Origin: a bacterium
Lineage (GTDB): Bacteria; Patescibacteria; Microgenomatia; Levybacterales; UBA12049
NCBI GenBank assembly: GCA_021777565.1
Contig: JAJYDJ010000002.1
Span: 62,001-126,000 of the forward strand
Direction: 5' to 3'
Length of the DNA stretch: 64,000 bases
This document shows, in pieces, positions 62,186 through 64,000 of the stretch. Position 1 is the stretch's first letter. Each line of letters begins with the position of its first letter. Under the pieces are notes generated by a model. That model worked only from the letters and a program-made list of their open reading frames with translations. It had not been told where the DNA came from and ran no database searches. A program made the position numbers and the translations under genes.

Positions 62186-62733
62186 AAAATTGGTGCAATA
62201 TTTTTTTGTGTAAGAGAAACAACTACGTTAACAATCCCAAGAGAGGGCTTATCGTCAATTTTATCAACACTTGTTGTCATCGTATCTGTTAAGTTACGCA
62301 GTTTATCGACAAATTGAGAGGCGCTTATCGCAGAGGTAAATTGCACATCTATACGGGTTGTCCCACCGGTCATGCTTAAGCTGTTGAGTGTAGCTGATTC
62401 CGGGATTGCCTGTAAAATTGCCTGTATTCGACTTTGCATTTGTGTATTCACTCCTTCAGCTTTTTGGATAAGCTGGAGACGGGTCTGAACATTGCGATAT
62501 TTCTGCTCTTGTTGATTCATTGCAGCAACCAATGCCAATTTTTGCTTTACCTGGTCCTTGGTATCGACAATTTGTTTATCAAGGCTAAATCGATACCCAA
62601 ATGCAACCAGTGCAACCAGTTCGGTTAGGACAACAAGTACTCTTCCAATAGTGACAGCCCACGCTAAGGTTTTATCAATAAGTTGGATTTTTCTTCCACG
62701 ATATAAATTTACCTGGTTTTCAGGGTTTGGCAT
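62182..62733 (-). CDS. pilN: PilN-like type IV pilus inner-membrane protein
   Basis: 183 residues. The cytosolic N-terminus NPENQVNLYRGR matches the PilN segment that contacts PilM (usual INLLP/INLYR). The TM is at about 30-50, then a coiled coil and a ferredoxin-like C-terminal domain (ESATLNSLSMTGGTTRIDVQ). No pilM is adjacent. The start is fixed by a perfect promoter with the six-base spacing. Confidence 0.88.
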   Translation of the reverse strand: MPNPENQVNLYRGRKIQLIDKTLAWAVTIGRVLVVLTELVALVAFGYRFSLDKQIVDTKDQVKQKLALVAAMNQQEQKYRNVQTRLQLIQKAEGVNTQMQSRIQAILQAIPESATLNSLSMTGGTTRIDVQFTSAISASQFVDKLRNLTDTMTTSVDKIDDKPSLGIVNVVVSLTQKNIAPIL

Positions 62734-62739
62734 ATATTT

Positions 62740-62768
62740 AGTCTACGTGGTGGGAAATATATTGTCAA
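62740..62768 (-). promoter_or_regulatory. pilN operon promoter, leaderless type
   Basis: On the minus strand perfect TTGACA (62768-62763), 17-base spacer, TAGACT (62745-62740), six bases (AAATAT), ATG 62733. One of the clearest full promoters here; it heads a tight leftward gene run reaching at least 59860. Confidence 0.75.
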
Positions 62769-62783
62769 AAGAAGAGGAGGATA

Positions 62784-63029
62784 TTATTTACTCTTTGTCC
62801 CAAGGAGTTTTGAGATTGCAGATTTGATACGTGCTGCCTTATTCTTATGGATGAGATGACGCTTTGCTGCTTTATCTGCAGCCTTATATGCTAGAGAGAC
62901 ATTTTCTGGGGTTGGATGAGTTGTTGATTCTTTTAAGGCCTTTTTCAAGGTTGTCTTAATCGAACGATTTGCAACTGTTCGCTTGACATCTTTACGTAAT
63001 TTTTTCTGCGCTGATTTAATGATTGGCAT
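62784..63029 (-). CDS. rpsT: 30S ribosomal protein S20
   Basis: 81 residues from ATG 63029, with start MPIIKSAQKKLRKDVKR and basic helices (KAADKAAKRHLIHKNKAARIKSAIS) typical of S20. The frame continues upstream to 63062, but the -10 lies six bases before 63029 and the normal length fits. It is divergent from murJ. Confidence 0.96.
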   Translation of the reverse strand: MPIIKSAQKKLRKDVKRTVANRSIKTTLKKALKESTTHPTPENVSLAYKAADKAAKRHLIHKNKAARIKSAISKLLGTKSK

Positions 63030-63035
63030 AATAAG

Positions 63036-63044
63036 ATTGTAGCA
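63036..63044 (-). promoter_or_regulatory. Extended -10 of rpsT, leaderless type
   Basis: TGC-TACAAT on the minus strand (63044-63036), six bases, ATG 63029. Back to back with the murJ extended -10 at 63045-63053. Confidence 0.65.
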
Positions 63045-63053
63045 TGTTATACT
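63045..63053 (+). promoter_or_regulatory. Extended -10 of murJ
   Basis: TGT-TATACT, 12 bases before ATG 63066, giving a leader of about six bases. It touches the rpsT -10 on the other strand. Confidence 0.6.
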
Positions 63054-63065
63054 GTAAATCACAAT

Positions 63066-64000
63066 ATGTCTACTGCTGCATTACTGAAAAAAGGGTTATC
63101 ACTTCTTCTCAAAAGGCAGACAAATATTCTCTCTGCGGCCCTTGTTATCATGATGACCGTTGTGTTGTCTCAAGTGCTTGGATTAGTGAGGCAAAGACTG
63201 TTAGTCGGAGAATTTGGCGCTTCCAACATCCTTGGCGTTTATCTTGCTTCCTCACGTCTGCCGGATCTCCTTTTTCAAGTAATCATCGCCGGAGGCCTCT
63301 CATCAGCATTCATCCCAGTATTCTCTGATTTCCTTGTGGCACAGAAAAAAGAAGAGGGCTTTAAATTTGCTTCCTCTCTTCTAATATTGTTGTCACTCTC
63401 ATTTATAGGTATCGCAAGTGTATTCTTTATATTCTCGCAGTTCTTTGCATCTTTGATTGCACCTGGATTCTCACATTCAGAGATAGTCCTCATGGGTGAG
63501 TTGATGCGCATTATCTTCTTTGGAGAAGTTCTGTTTATGCTTGGGTGTTTTTTTGCAGCACTCTTGCAGTCATTTGATCACTTTCTCATCCCAGGTATCG
63601 CGGCAGCTACCTATAACTTAGGGATCATTCTTGGTATTCTCTTCTTGAGTCCGTTCTTTGGAATTTTCTCAGCTGCGTATGGTGTCCTTTTGGGTGGTGT
63701 TTTCTTTATCTTGGTACAAGTGCCACTGCTATGGCGCGTTGGGTATCGATTTTCTTTTGTTATTGATATTGGCAGTAGTGCCATAAAGAAAATATTCTCA
63801 CTCATGTGGCCACGAACGATCTCTCTGGGTATTTTTCAACTGGGCAGCTTGCTGACGGTAACACTGATTTCCTTTCTTGCTGATCCAGGAAGAAAATACG
63901 TGATTTTTGACTATGCTCAAACATTGGCTTTTGCGCCTGTTGGGTTATTTGGTCAGACGATGGCCCAGGCAGCTTTCCCGGTTCTTTCTAGAGAGAGAAA
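63066..64000 (+). CDS. murJ: Lipid II flippase MurJ, 5' part (cut by window end)
   Basis: At least 311 codons, open to the window edge. Starts MSTAALLKKGLSLLLKRQTN, then VLSQVLGLVRQRLLVGEFGA with the MurJ arginine motif in TM1-TM2, and SSRLPDLLFQVIIAGGLSSAFIPVFS in TM2-TM3. Continuing segments include MRIIFFGEVLFMLGCFFAALLQ and APVGLFGQTMAQAAFPVLSRE. It flips lipid II across the membrane for peptidoglycan synthesis, consistent with GlmS, FemAB-like and LCP genes in the window. The remaining 200 or so residues lie outside. Confidence 0.95.
   Translation, partial: MSTAALLKKGLSLLLKRQTNILSAALVIMMTVVLSQVLGLVRQRLLVGEFGASNILGVYLASSRLPDLLFQVIIAGGLSSAFIPVFSDFLVAQKKEEGFKFASSLLILLSLSFIGIASVFFIFSQFFASLIAPGFSHSEIVLMGELMRIIFFGEVLFMLGCFFAALLQSFDHFLIPGIAAATYNLGIILGILFLSPFFGIFSAAYGVLLGGVFFILVQVPLLWRVGYRFSFVIDIGSSAIKKIFSLMWPRTISLGIFQLGSLLTVTLISFLADPGRKYVIFDYAQTLAFAPVGLFGQTMAQAAFPVLSRER

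Overview
The window reads as a chromosome segment, including the replication-origin region, of a small-genome bacterium of the Candidate Phyla Radiation (Patescibacteria), most likely the Microgenomates side. This is inferred from content. Genes are packed tightly, with ATGA-type overlaps and convergent genes that touch or overlap. There is a PrgI/VirB4-type secretion locus with several tiny pilin-like proteins, DUF4012 and DUF2298 membrane proteins, many GT39-like glycosyltransferases, short versions of housekeeping enzymes, and few biosynthetic genes. No rRNA, CRISPR array or prophage is visible.

Layout. 1-5000: comF, three serine tRNA genes (GCT, an unusual ACT, and GGA), a broken GIY-YIG gene next to a hairpin, a frameshifted TrmB-type regulator with folE, and an APC permease. 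5000-5435: an IS630-type transposase remnant. 5861-15109: a type IV secretion-like locus (VirB6-like protein, a 624-residue exported protein ending in a pilin-like module, three small VirB2-like proteins, a PrgI fusion, a separate VirB4 N-terminal protein, and the VirB4 ATPase). 15090-19683: dnaN and dnaA leftward, and rpmH-rnpA-yidD-yidC-jag rightward, the classic origin neighbourhood. 19649-23965: O-antigen-ligase-like protein, RNase HI-like protein and a DUF4012 protein. 23966-31442: a membrane protein, nth, an RNA methyltransferase, pgk, class I aldolase, valS and rplY. 31498-34457: ruvC-ruvA-ruvB and a hydrolase. 34454-41485: P-type ATPase, yifB, yvcK, glmS. 41561-45230: dnaG-rpoD, then nickel superoxide dismutase with its processing peptidase. 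45232-49954: FemAB-like transferase, a UvrD-type helicase, tpiA and an LCP protein. 49975-62733: a long leftward envelope locus (pilN, pilO, a secreted LPSTG protein, FAD oxidoreductase, three GT39-like enzymes, epimerase, HAD-like protein, DUF2298 protein). 62784-64000: rpsT and the start of murJ.

How they fit together. The secretion-like locus and the pilN/pilO-glycosyltransferase locus both build the cell surface, and FemAB, LCP, GlmS and MurJ belong to wall synthesis. Pgk, aldolase and TpiA give part of a glycolytic route. A strong recurring signal is that operon-leading genes carry a -10 hexamer followed by exactly six bases and then the start codon. This predicts widespread leaderless mRNAs, and it settled several start codons here. 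Other points of interest are the tRNA-Ser(ACT), a DnaA-box cluster about 10 kb from dnaA, a DnaA box inside the dnaA promoter, and four proteins sharing one VirB2-like module.
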